NCBI RefSeq assembly: GCF_000331005.1 | Contig: NZ_AEJB01000266.1 | Location: 1-46,546 of the forward strand | Length of the DNA stretch: 46,546 nt | Reading direction: 5' to 3' | Origin: Streptomyces turgidiscabies Car8 | GTDB taxonomy: Bacteria; Actinomycetota; Actinomycetes; Streptomycetales; Streptomycetaceae | Shown here: positions 1 to 7,501 of the stretch, in pieces | How positions within the stretch are numbered: the stretch's first letter is position 1 | How the letters are laid out: each line of letters opens with the position of its first letter | Translations under genes and position numbers: made by a program | The notes under the pieces: generated by a model | Database searches by the model: none | Told to the model about the DNA's origin: nothing | What the model saw: the letters and a program-made list of their open reading frames with translations, nothing else

Positions 1-918
1 GGCTCCCCGGTCCGGCGGCCCTCCCCCCGTCGGACCGGGAGGCGGGGAGCCTACAAGGGCCTGCTGTTCATGCTGCCCTTCCTGATCGGCTTCCTCCTCA
101 CCTACGTCGTGCCCATCGGCTACGCCCTGAACCAGAGCCTGCACGAGAAGAAGAGCAGCGGGATCGGCTTCGGCCCGACGAAGGTCGTCTTCGCGGGATT
201 CGCCAACTTCGCGGCGATCCTGGCGGACGGCACCTTCTGGACCGGAATGCTGCGCACCCTGCTCTTCGGAGCAGCGCAGATCACCGTCATGCTGGGCATC
301 TCGCTGCTTCTGGCCCTGCTGCTCGACGGCGTGGCGGCCCGGGCGGTCCGTTTCTTCCGCGCCGGACTGCTCATCCCGTACGTCATCCCGGGCGTGGTCT
401 CGACCCTGATCTGGCTGTTCCTCTACAGCCCGACCGCCAGCCCGATCATCGACATCGCCGACCGGGCCGGCACGAGCCTCACCTTCTTCGGCGGGCTCAA
501 CACCTACCTCTCACTGGGCAATCTGCTCACCTGGCAGGGCATCGGCTTCAACATGATCCTGATCTCCGCCTCGCTCCAGGCACTGCCGCGGGAGCTGTTC
601 GAGGCGGCCCGTATCGACGGGGCGAAGGAATGGCGGATCGCCTGGTCCATCAAGGTGCCGAACATCACCGGGATCCTCATCCTGACCGGCATGTTCTCCC
701 TCATCGGCCGGCTCCAGCTGTTCACCGAGCCACTGTTCCTGCGGTACGTGGCGCCGGAGTCCATCAGCACGGACTTCACGCCGATGCTGGAGATCTTCGA
801 CCGGGCGTTCAAGACCGGCGACTACCAGTACGCCGCCGCCGAGTCGCTCGTCCTCGCCGTTGTCACCGGCATCCTCGCCTTCGTCTTCTACCGCGTCACG
901 AACAGGAAGATGTCATGA
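1..918 (+). CDS. Carbohydrate ABC transporter permease, MalF/UgpA type (5' end cut by window edge)
   Basis: Membrane permease of a CUT1-type sugar importer. The reading frame is open from base 1, so the start lies upstream of the window; the first internal ATG at 70 is not the likely start, because codons before it read GAYKGLLF, the usual entry into the first membrane helix. Five to six hydrophobic segments are visible. The ABC-contacting EAA loop is clear (EAARIDGAKEWRIAWSIKVP, about 45 residues after the ISASLQALPRELF stretch). The stop TGA (916-918) overlaps the ATG of the next permease by 4 bp, so the two are translationally coupled. No ATPase gene is present; Streptomyces CUT1 importers commonly share the MsiK ATPase, which is inferred here. 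The solute-binding protein gene is probably just upstream, outside the window. Confidence 0.93.
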   Translation, partial: GSPVRRPSPRRTGRRGAYKGLLFMLPFLIGFLLTYVVPIGYALNQSLHEKKSSGIGFGPTKVVFAGFANFAAILADGTFWTGMLRTLLFGAAQITVMLGISLLLALLLDGVAARAVRFFRAGLLIPYVIPGVVSTLIWLFLYSPTASPIIDIADRAGTSLTFFGGLNTYLSLGNLLTWQGIGFNMILISASLQALPRELFEAARIDGAKEWRIAWSIKVPNITGILILTGMFSLIGRLQLFTEPLFLRYVAPESISTDFTPMLEIFDRAFKTGDYQYAAAESLVLAVVTGILAFVFYRVTNRKMS

Positions 919-1796
919 GCCGCGCCACGAACGCCGTCACCGCCCCCGGCGGCGGTGCGCGCCCGACCCGCCGAGCGGTGGCCCTGACCACCGGCCTGCT
1001 GATCGTCTTCCTGCTCTACTCCCTCGCCCCCACCTGGTTCCTGCTGGTGGCCTCGACGAAGAACCAGACCGACCTCTACTCCACCTTCGGCCTGTGGTTC
1101 TCCTCCAACCACCTCACCGACAACTTCCAGGCGATCTGGGACTACCACGACGGCGTCTTCGGCCGCTGGATCCTCAACTCCGTTCTGTACTCCACGGTCG
1201 GCGCCGCCGGTTCGACGTTCGTCTCGCTCGCGGCCGGCTACGGTCTGGCGAAGTTCGACTTCCGGGGCCGGGGCGCCCTGTTCGGCGTCATCGTCGGCGC
1301 CTCGCTGCTGCCGAGCACACTGCTCGCGTTCCCGCTCTACCTCGTCTTCGCGGACATCCACCTCACCAACACCGTCTGGTCGGTGCTGATCCCGTACTTC
1401 ATCAACCCCTTCGGGGTCTATCTCGGCAAGGTCTACGCCGAGACGGCCGTCCCCACGGAGTTGATGGAGGCCGCCCGGATCGACGGCGCGAGCGAGACGC
1501 GGGTGTTCTTCTCGATCGCGCTCCGGCTGGTGCGCACCGGCGGCATCACCATCTTCATGCTCGACTTCGTCAACATCTGGAACAACTTCTTCCTCCCCCT
1601 GTTCATGCTCAACGGCGAGCGCTCCTTCCCCGTGACCCTGGGTCTCTTCTCCTGGGTGCAGCAGGCGCAGCAGTCCCGAGACATGAACACCCTCGTCCTC
1701 ACCGGGTCCCTGCTGTCGATCATTCCGCTGGCGGTCTTCATGTTCGCCCTCCAGAAGTACTGGCGCAGCGGAATCCTCATGGGCAGCCTCAAGTAA
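915..1796 (+). CDS. Carbohydrate ABC transporter permease, MalG type
   Basis: Second permease (293 aa) of the same CUT1 sugar importer. The ATG at 915 overlaps the stop of the preceding permease (ATGA). A short cytoplasmic N-terminus (residues 1-25, ending in Arg-rich PTRRAV) leads into the first helix (LTTGLLIVFLLYSLAPTWFLL). The EAA motif is present (MEAARIDGASETRVFFSIAL). The C-terminus ends in KYWRSGILMGSLK, the standard family ending. The next gene starts 10 bp after the stop, so transport and extracellular degradation are likely co-transcribed. The sugar cannot be read from the permease; the neighbouring GH43 enzyme points to pentose-containing or other plant cell-wall oligosaccharides (inference). 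Confidence 0.95.
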   Translation: MSRATNAVTAPGGGARPTRRAVALTTGLLIVFLLYSLAPTWFLLVASTKNQTDLYSTFGLWFSSNHLTDNFQAIWDYHDGVFGRWILNSVLYSTVGAAGSTFVSLAAGYGLAKFDFRGRGALFGVIVGASLLPSTLLAFPLYLVFADIHLTNTVWSVLIPYFINPFGVYLGKVYAETAVPTELMEAARIDGASETRVFFSIALRLVRTGGITIFMLDFVNIWNNFFLPLFMLNGERSFPVTLGLFSWVQQAQQSRDMNTLVLTGSLLSIIPLAVFMFALQKYWRSGILMGSLK

Positions 1797-1806
1797 AGGA
1801 ACAACC

Positions 1807-4728
1807 GTGCCCAACGCACCCAAGAGACGTGACGTACTGAAGTACGCCGGAGCCACCGGCGTGGTCGCGGCGGGCGCCGGCCTGCCGCTCGGCGCCGCCG
1901 TCCCCGCCTCCGCCGCTGCCGGACGGGGGCGATGCGCCCCGCTGGACATCGTTGTCTTCGGCGACACCGGCTCCGAGACCGCCCACAACGTCACCGCCAC
2001 GCTCTCCGACACGGTCGCCGGCGGTCTGGGCCAGAGCGCCCGTGTCCTCAACCCGACCGCGCCGGCCACCTATTGGGGTGGCACCCTGAAGTTCGACGCG
2101 GCGGTCAGCCCGACGGGCACCACCTACGTCACCGTGCGCCTGTGGGGCGACGACCGCGACGACTCCTCCGACGTGGCGGCGTCCGGCACCAACATGTGGC
2201 GCCTGCAGCTGTTCTGCGAGGGTGAGCAGGTCGGCTACCAGGACGAGGGCGCCGTCGACAGCCTCGACATCCTGGACACCGCGCCGCGCACCCCGGGCCG
2301 GTTCTTCTTCCACACGCTGCCGCTGCCGGAGAAGATGACCGCAGGCAGGAAGAAGGTGACGCTGGAGATCCGCGCGATGGGCCGCATCTGGTCCTACGGT
2401 CAGAACGCGGACCAGCTCTACTACAAGATGACCACGCCCTCGCGCGGCATCTACCGCCTCTACACCCATACCGACCCCTGCTTCGTCCCGCCGAAGGGCG
2501 AGGTCCAGGGCCCCGCGCCGACTCCGAAGCCCCGCACCGGCGGCGACGAGGTCATGGACGCCATCAGGGCGCGGGTGCTCAAGGACCAGAACAACCTCCT
2601 CACCACCGCCAACCCGGCCACTCTGGACGGCTGGGCCATGCAGTCCCTCGCCGAGGGCTACCTGTGGTCCGGCAGCCCGGCGTACGGCAAGCCCGAAGCC
2701 GTCGACCGCGTCCTCCAGGCCATCGACGGCCGCTATATGGCGTGGAAGTCCGACGCCACCGTGATGACCGGCTCCGACCAGCAGTGGCAGGGCTTCGGCC
2801 GCGTCGGTCTGGTGCTCGCCCTGCTGTGGGAGAACCTCGGCGACCGGCTCGACACCCAGGTCACCGGATCGCCGTACACCGTCACCAACCCCGGCTTCGA
2901 GTCCGGCGCCGCCACTCCCACGTCCTGGGGGATGCCCGGCTGGGCCACCGGCGGTGGCGGCACCTGGGCCCGCGACACCACCGTCGCCCGCTCCGGCTCC
3001 GCCTCCCTCAAACTGCAGGCCGCCACCACGAGCGGCTACAGCTACGTCAACTCCACGGTCAGGGTGAAGGTCGGTTCCGGCACCTACACCTACGGCGCGT
3101 GGATCAGGACCGACGGAGTCACCGGCCCCGGCGCCCACATCGACCCCCTGTTCTACGACGCGAACGGCAAGCTGGTCGGCAGCGACCACAAGAAGTACGC
3201 GAGCACGGGCACCCACGACTGGGAGTACGTCTCCATCGACCTGGCCACCCCGGCCGGCGCCACCCAGATGGAACTGCACCTGCGCCTGTCGGGCCCGGGC
3301 ACCGCCTGGTTCGACGACATCACCCTCGTCGCGCCCGCCGACACCACCACACCCGTGCCGCCGGTGCGCAGAACCGCGTACACCGACATGCTCAGGTCCA
3401 GCCGGGACTACTGGCGCCGGCACTTCCCGCACTACAGCAACCAGTCGCAGATCTGCGCCATCGGCCTCTACCAGACCAACCGCGGCCTGAAGCTCCTCGC
3501 CCCGGACCTGGCCCTGCCCGAGGACAAGGCACGCGACTACCTGTACCAGTCGATCGGCAGCAAGCCCTACCTCGGCCCCGAGGACGCCGACGGCAATCCC
3601 ACCAAGCCGCTCGGCGAGAGCTACTACCAGGTGACCCGCAAGGGCCTCACCCGCGAACTCGGTTACGTGGGCAGCTACGGCGAGGTCCTGGACTGGCTCG
3701 TGATGATGTACGAGTCCGTCACCCGCGGCCACGGTAGCCAGGAGGCCCCCGAACTGCGCGAGCAGATGGTGAAGATCACCAAGGCGCGCGGCGCGTTCCG
3801 GGTCGTCGACGTCGACGGGGACGGCTGCCGTGTCTCCCGTATCGAGACGGTGATCGGCTGGCGCAACGAGGTCTACCCGGGCGAGACCGCGTACGCCTCC
3901 CGTACCGCCTGGGACTCCAACCCCGTCATGACGGCCGCCGTCTTCAAGGACCCCGAGATCGTCGGCTGGACCCAGGAGATGATCGCCGACGGCCAGCTCT
4001 ATCCCCAGCTGAACCTCCAGGCCACCCACACCTGGACGCGCGTCGGCCTCAACGCCCTGCGATTCCTCTCCCGGGACTGGCCGGAGTTCCAGGCACTCCC
4101 CGCCCGGCCCGGCCGCATACCCACCGACTTCGACCGGCCCGACTTCGTCCTCACCGACGAGGAGAACGGCTGCGTCGCCGTCAAGAACGGCAAGGAACTG
4201 CTGTTCGCCTCCCTGTACTTCCGCTCCCGCCAGGGCGTCAACGACTACGCCCGTATCCACCACGTCACCCCCACCGACCAGCGCTCGGCCACCATCCGCG
4301 AGCGGTCCGCCGGTCTGACGGACGACACGTTCACCGCCCGCGACTGGATCCTCTGGGACTACGCCATCAACGACCCCGGCGCCGCCCACCTCCCGCCCGG
4401 CGGCTTCCCGCCCCCCGGCGACACCCTCCACCAGGCTCTGGCCGGCGACGTCTACCACCTCGCCCCCGTCCCCGACGACGTCCCGGACCCCGCCCTGGGC
4501 GTCCACTTCGACGGCGTGGAAACCATGCTGGTGGGCCGCGCGCCCTTCTATCTCTGCGAGTACGGCGACTACCTGATCGCCATGAACACCAGCACGGACA
4601 AGACGGTGACCCTCCCGTCGCGCACCGACTTCGGTCCCGCTCGCGACCTGGCCACCGGCAGAACCGTAGGCGCGGGCCACCGGCCCAGGCTCGGCCCGCT
4701 CAGCACCCTCGTCCTCTACCGGGGCTGA
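1807..4728 (+). CDS. Large Tat-exported carbohydrate-active protein of unassigned family with internal CBM
   Basis: Secreted 973-aa protein. The GTG at 1807 follows AAAGGAACAACC, an acceptable Shine-Dalgarno. Residues 1-38 form a twin-arginine signal (KRRDVLK, a hydrophobic AGATGVVAAGAGL stretch, then ASAAAG). Residues about 40-220 look like an all-beta carbohydrate-binding domain. Residues about 361-508 resemble a CBM4/9-like module (NPGFESG at the start, AWFDDITLV at the end). The remainder has an alpha-helical region rich in Trp and Tyr (LGYVGSYGEVLDWLVMMY, TQEMIADGQLYPQLN) followed by a beta-rich C-terminus. That helical toroid plus beta-sandwich order is seen in several polysaccharide lyases and hydrolases, but I could not assign a CAZy family or catalytic residues. 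Its place between sugar permeases and a GH43 gene supports a role in polysaccharide depolymerisation. Confidence 0.8.
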   Translation: MPNAPKRRDVLKYAGATGVVAAGAGLPLGAAVPASAAAGRGRCAPLDIVVFGDTGSETAHNVTATLSDTVAGGLGQSARVLNPTAPATYWGGTLKFDAAVSPTGTTYVTVRLWGDDRDDSSDVAASGTNMWRLQLFCEGEQVGYQDEGAVDSLDILDTAPRTPGRFFFHTLPLPEKMTAGRKKVTLEIRAMGRIWSYGQNADQLYYKMTTPSRGIYRLYTHTDPCFVPPKGEVQGPAPTPKPRTGGDEVMDAIRARVLKDQNNLLTTANPATLDGWAMQSLAEGYLWSGSPAYGKPEAVDRVLQAIDGRYMAWKSDATVMTGSDQQWQGFGRVGLVLALLWENLGDRLDTQVTGSPYTVTNPGFESGAATPTSWGMPGWATGGGGTWARDTTVARSGSASLKLQAATTSGYSYVNSTVRVKVGSGTYTYGAWIRTDGVTGPGAHIDPLFYDANGKLVGSDHKKYASTGTHDWEYVSIDLATPAGATQMELHLRLSGPGTAWFDDITLVAPADTTTPVPPVRRTAYTDMLRSSRDYWRRHFPHYSNQSQICAIGLYQTNRGLKLLAPDLALPEDKARDYLYQSIGSKPYLGPEDADGNPTKPLGESYYQVTRKGLTRELGYVGSYGEVLDWLVMMYESVTRGHGSQEAPELREQMVKITKARGAFRVVDVDGDGCRVSRIETVIGWRNEVYPGETAYASRTAWDSNPVMTAAVFKDPEIVGWTQEMIADGQLYPQLNLQATHTWTRVGLNALRFLSRDWPEFQALPARPGRIPTDFDRPDFVLTDEENGCVAVKNGKELLFASLYFRSRQGVNDYARIHHVTPTDQRSATIRERSAGLTDDTFTARDWILWDYAINDPGAAHLPPGGFPPPGDTLHQALAGDVYHLAPVPDDVPDPALGVHFDGVETMLVGRAPFYLCEYGDYLIAMNTSTDKTVTLPSRTDFGPARDLATGRTVGAGHRPRLGPLSTLVLYRG

Positions 4729-4738
4729 GACCCTCACC

Positions 4739-4771
4739 GGGCCGGTGCGGTACGGGGAACCGCGCCGGCCC
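4739..4771 (+). terminator. Hairpin after the Tat-exported protein gene
   Basis: A 13-bp stem (4739-4751 against 4759-4771, one G-U wobble) closes a 7-nt loop and starts 10 bp after the stop at 4728. There is no T-run, as is usual in Streptomyces. Because the next gene starts at 4833 on the same strand, it may be a partial terminator that lowers expression of the GH43 gene relative to the transporter. Confidence 0.6.
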
Positions 4772-4832
4772 GCCCCTCACCTTCCTCTCCTCACTCTGAC
4801 CGTGCTCACTCCGAGCCCCGAACGGACCCCAC

Positions 4833-6446
4833 GTGATTCACAACCCCGTACTGCGTGGCTTCGAACCCGACCCCGTCATCCTCCGCGTCGGCGACGACCA
4901 CTACATCGCCACCTCGACCTTCGAGTGGTGTCCCGGCGTACGCGTGCACCATTCCCGGGATCTGGTGAACTGGCGCGCGCTGGGCGGGATTCTGGACAGC
5001 CGACGGCTGCTCGACCTCACCGGGGTGCCGGACTCCGGTGGTATCTGGGCGCCCGGACTGTCGTACGCGGACGGTCTGTTCCACCTCGTCTTCACCGTCG
5101 TCGACACCTACGCCGAGGGCTGGAAGGACCTGCCCAACTACGTGACCACCGCGGCCTCCATCGAGGGGCCGTGGTCCGACCCGGTGCCCCTGCACGCCAG
5201 GGGCTTCGACGTCTCCCTCTTCCACGACGACGGTGACGTGGACGGGGGTGACGGCGGCGGCCGCAGCTGGCTCCTCAACATGCGTTTCGACTGGCGCCCG
5301 GACCGGGAGTCGTTCGCCGGGATCGAACTGCAGGAATACGACCGCACGACGCGGACCCTGGTGGGCGAACCACGGACCATCTCCGTCGGCACCGCGGCGG
5401 GAGTCGCGGAAGGACCGCACCTGTACAAGAGGCACGGCTGGTACTACCTCGTGCACGCGGAGGGCGGGACCGGCTACGAGCACGGAGCCGCGGTGGCCCG
5501 CTCCCGCGACCTCCTCGGCCCGTACGAACCCGACCCCTCGGGACCGCTTCTGACGTCGCGTCACGACCCGTCCCTGGAACTGCAGAAAGCCGGCCACTGC
5601 TCGCTCGTACGGACGGCGACGGGGGAGTGGTACGCCGCCCACATCGTCGCCCGCCCGTACACCGAGCGCGGCCGGTGTGTACTCGGCCGCGAGACCGCGC
5701 TCCAGCCGGTCAGCTGGACCGAGGACGGCTGGCCACGGATCGCCGGAGGAGTACCCGCCACCACCGTGCCCGCACCCACCCTCCAGCCCGCCCCGCTCCC
5801 ACCGGAGCCCGTCACCGACCGCTTCGACACGCTCGGACCGCAGTGGTCCACCCTGCGCCGACCGCCCACCCCGGACTGGGCCGAACCCGCACCGGGGCGA
5901 CTGCGCCTGCACGGCGGACAGTCCCCGGTCGGCCGCAGAGCCCCCAGTCTGGTCGCCCGCCGGGTCACCGCGGCCCGCTGCACGTTCGAGACGCGGGTGA
6001 CGTTCGCCCCCCGCACCTCCGACCACCTGGCCGGCCTGACCGCGTACTACAACACCCGGAACTGGCACTATCTGTACGTGACCGCCGAGGACGACGGAAC
6101 GCCGGTACTGACCGCCCTGAGCTGCGTGGCCGGGCAGCTCACCGCGCACCCGGTACGGATCCCGCTCCGCCCCGGGCTCCCCGTCGTCCTGCGCGCCGAA
6201 CTGGACGGCCCCGCCCTGCGCCTGTCCTACTCCTGCGACCCCGACGACAACGACGGCCCGTACCCGCTGCCCCTCGACCTCGACGCCACCGTCCTGTCCG
6301 ACGAGCACGCGGACGAGTTCCACGACGGGCAACTGCGGGTCCTCGGCTTCACCGGCGCGATGCTGGGCCTGTGGGTGCAGGACCTCGACGGCGCCGGCGT
6401 GCACGCGGACTTCGCCTACGCGACCTACGAGGAGAGCCCCGCATGA
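4833..6446 (+). CDS. GH43 family glycosidase (beta-xylosidase/arabinofuranosidase type)
   Basis: Intracellular GH43 enzyme of 537 aa with no signal peptide, starting at GTG 4833 (reads MIHNPVLRGFEPDP). The five-bladed GH43 propeller occupies about residues 1-310. Expected residues are present: base Asp13 in FEPDPVILR, Asp126 in GFDVSLF, and general acid Glu193 in GVAEGPHLYK. Residues about 325-535 form the C-terminal beta-sandwich (GH43_C2/DUF1349 type) found in beta-xylosidases, with RFDTLGPQWSTLRRPP at its start and YATYEES at its end. It probably trims imported xylo- or arabino-oligosaccharides delivered by the upstream permeases; the exact specificity is not readable. The stop overlaps the next ATG by 4 bp. 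Confidence 0.92.
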   Translation: MIHNPVLRGFEPDPVILRVGDDHYIATSTFEWCPGVRVHHSRDLVNWRALGGILDSRRLLDLTGVPDSGGIWAPGLSYADGLFHLVFTVVDTYAEGWKDLPNYVTTAASIEGPWSDPVPLHARGFDVSLFHDDGDVDGGDGGGRSWLLNMRFDWRPDRESFAGIELQEYDRTTRTLVGEPRTISVGTAAGVAEGPHLYKRHGWYYLVHAEGGTGYEHGAAVARSRDLLGPYEPDPSGPLLTSRHDPSLELQKAGHCSLVRTATGEWYAAHIVARPYTERGRCVLGRETALQPVSWTEDGWPRIAGGVPATTVPAPTLQPAPLPPEPVTDRFDTLGPQWSTLRRPPTPDWAEPAPGRLRLHGGQSPVGRRAPSLVARRVTAARCTFETRVTFAPRTSDHLAGLTAYYNTRNWHYLYVTAEDDGTPVLTALSCVAGQLTAHPVRIPLRPGLPVVLRAELDGPALRLSYSCDPDDNDGPYPLPLDLDATVLSDEHADEFHDGQLRVLGFTGAMLGLWVQDLDGAGVHADFAYATYEESPA

Positions 6447-7231
6447 TCGACACCGGCCGCATCCGCCTGTTCTGCACGGACACGGGCCCCGTCGGCGCCT
6501 CGGCGCTGCTCCTGGTGCACGGCTGGGGCGGCGACGGCCGGGAGTGGTCTCCGCATGCCGAGGAGCTCGCCGAGCTGTTCCGCGTGGTAGTCCCGGACCT
6601 GCGTGGTCACGGCCGCTCCGAGGTACCGGACCGGGGCAACACACCGGTGGAGACGGCGGACGACCTGGCCGCACTGATCGAGACCCTCGGCACCGGACCG
6701 GTGTTCGCCGTAGGCCACTCCATGGGCGGGCAGGTCGTCAACCTGCTCGCCGTACGGCATCCGGAACTCGTCCGGTCGGTCATCGCCCTCGACCCCGCCC
6801 ACGGTGCCCACGGCGCCGAAGTGGACGGGATCCCCGCGCGCCTGGCCGACTACCGGACACGCGGGGCCCGGGCAGGCGCCGAGTTCGTGGCCGGCGCGTT
6901 CTCCCCGAACGCCGCGCCCGGCCTGCGTACCGCCCACGTCCGCACCATGCTCGGCACTCCGGACCACGTCATCGCCCAGTCGTACGCCGGCATGTACACC
7001 GACCCGGACGCGGTCGGTATCCGGCCCCGGAGCGAGGCGTATCTGCGCCGCCGCGTCCAGCCGGCGCTGACCGTCTGCACCTCGGAGGCGGCGGCCGCCT
7101 GGGAGCGTGGCCTCCCCGCCGGCCCTCGGTCCCGGGTGGAGCACTGGCCCGACACAGGCCACTACCTGCACGAGGAGCGGCTCCAGCGGACGGTACGGCT
7201 CATCCGGGAGTGGGCCACCGAATCGTCGTAG
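6443..7231 (+). CDS. Alpha/beta hydrolase
   Basis: 262-aa serine hydrolase, translationally coupled to the GH43 gene (ATGA overlap at 6443-6446). It has the oxyanion-hole motif LLVHGWGG near residue 26, the nucleophile elbow GHSMGG with Ser93, and a C-terminal His in DTGHYLHEE. Asp in VVPDLRGHGRSE precedes the elbow as in fluoroacetate-dehalogenase/haloperoxidase-like esterases. Coupling to GH43 suggests removal of acyl groups from imported oligosaccharides or hydrolysis of a released ester, but that is inference. No signal peptide, so cytoplasmic. This is the last gene of the operon. Confidence 0.9.
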   Translation: MIDTGRIRLFCTDTGPVGASALLLVHGWGGDGREWSPHAEELAELFRVVVPDLRGHGRSEVPDRGNTPVETADDLAALIETLGTGPVFAVGHSMGGQVVNLLAVRHPELVRSVIALDPAHGAHGAEVDGIPARLADYRTRGARAGAEFVAGAFSPNAAPGLRTAHVRTMLGTPDHVIAQSYAGMYTDPDAVGIRPRSEAYLRRRVQPALTVCTSEAAAAWERGLPAGPRSRVEHWPDTGHYLHEERLQRTVRLIREWATESS

Positions 7232-7246
7232 GGACTCCTGTCCCGA

Positions 7247-7381
7247 TCAACTTCGCCTTGCGGTGGCGTTCTCGGCGATGCCGGACTCCTGGGTCCAGGA
7301 GCTGAGGATCCGCAGCTCCTCCTCACTCGGGGAACTGGGGGCGGGTGACCAGACGGTGAGGTGCTGGTCGGTGCCGGACAT
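7247..7381 (-). CDS. Possible 44-aa small protein
   Basis: A minus-strand frame from ATG 7381 to TGA 7247 reads MSGTDQHLTVW and ends IAENATARRS. Its codons keep the strong third-position GC bias expected of Streptomyces coding DNA, and the predicted peptide is acidic and helical in the middle (SEEELRILSSW). There is no good ribosome-binding site before the ATG. It could be a small orphan gene or the remains of a longer one. No family recognised. Confidence 0.25.
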   Translation of the reverse strand: MSGTDQHLTVWSPAPSSPSEEELRILSSWTQESGIAENATARRS

Positions 7382-7487
7382 CAACTGCGTGGTCCCGGGC
7401 GCTGCGGCCCTCGGATGCTGCCCCTTTGGTCCTTCCACCGTGGGGAGGGCTTCGTCTACAACGGGTGGACAGGGCACCCAAGTGACC

Positions 7488-7494
7488 AAGGAGG
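7488..7494 (+). promoter_or_regulatory. Strong ribosome-binding site fixing the DUF4157 gene start
   Basis: AAGGAGG lies 7 nt before GTG 7502 and is a near-perfect anti-SD match. It rules out the upstream in-frame ATG at 7361, whose codons (7361-7501) do not look like protein. Confidence 0.8.
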
Positions 7495-7501
7495 ATCACC
7501 T

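Noticed and set aside
1..51. Long inverted repeat (GGCTCCCC with GGGGAGCC, inner CCGGTCC with GGACCGG) at the window edge
   Set aside because: It lies inside the continuing permease reading frame, so it is probably a codon-bias effect rather than a terminator.
1789..4737. Minus-strand open frame of about 980 codons opposite the Tat-exported protein gene
   Set aside because: It is the mirror of a real gene in GC-rich DNA: low-complexity Gly/Val/Ala translation, no domains, and the plus strand has a Tat signal and CBM.
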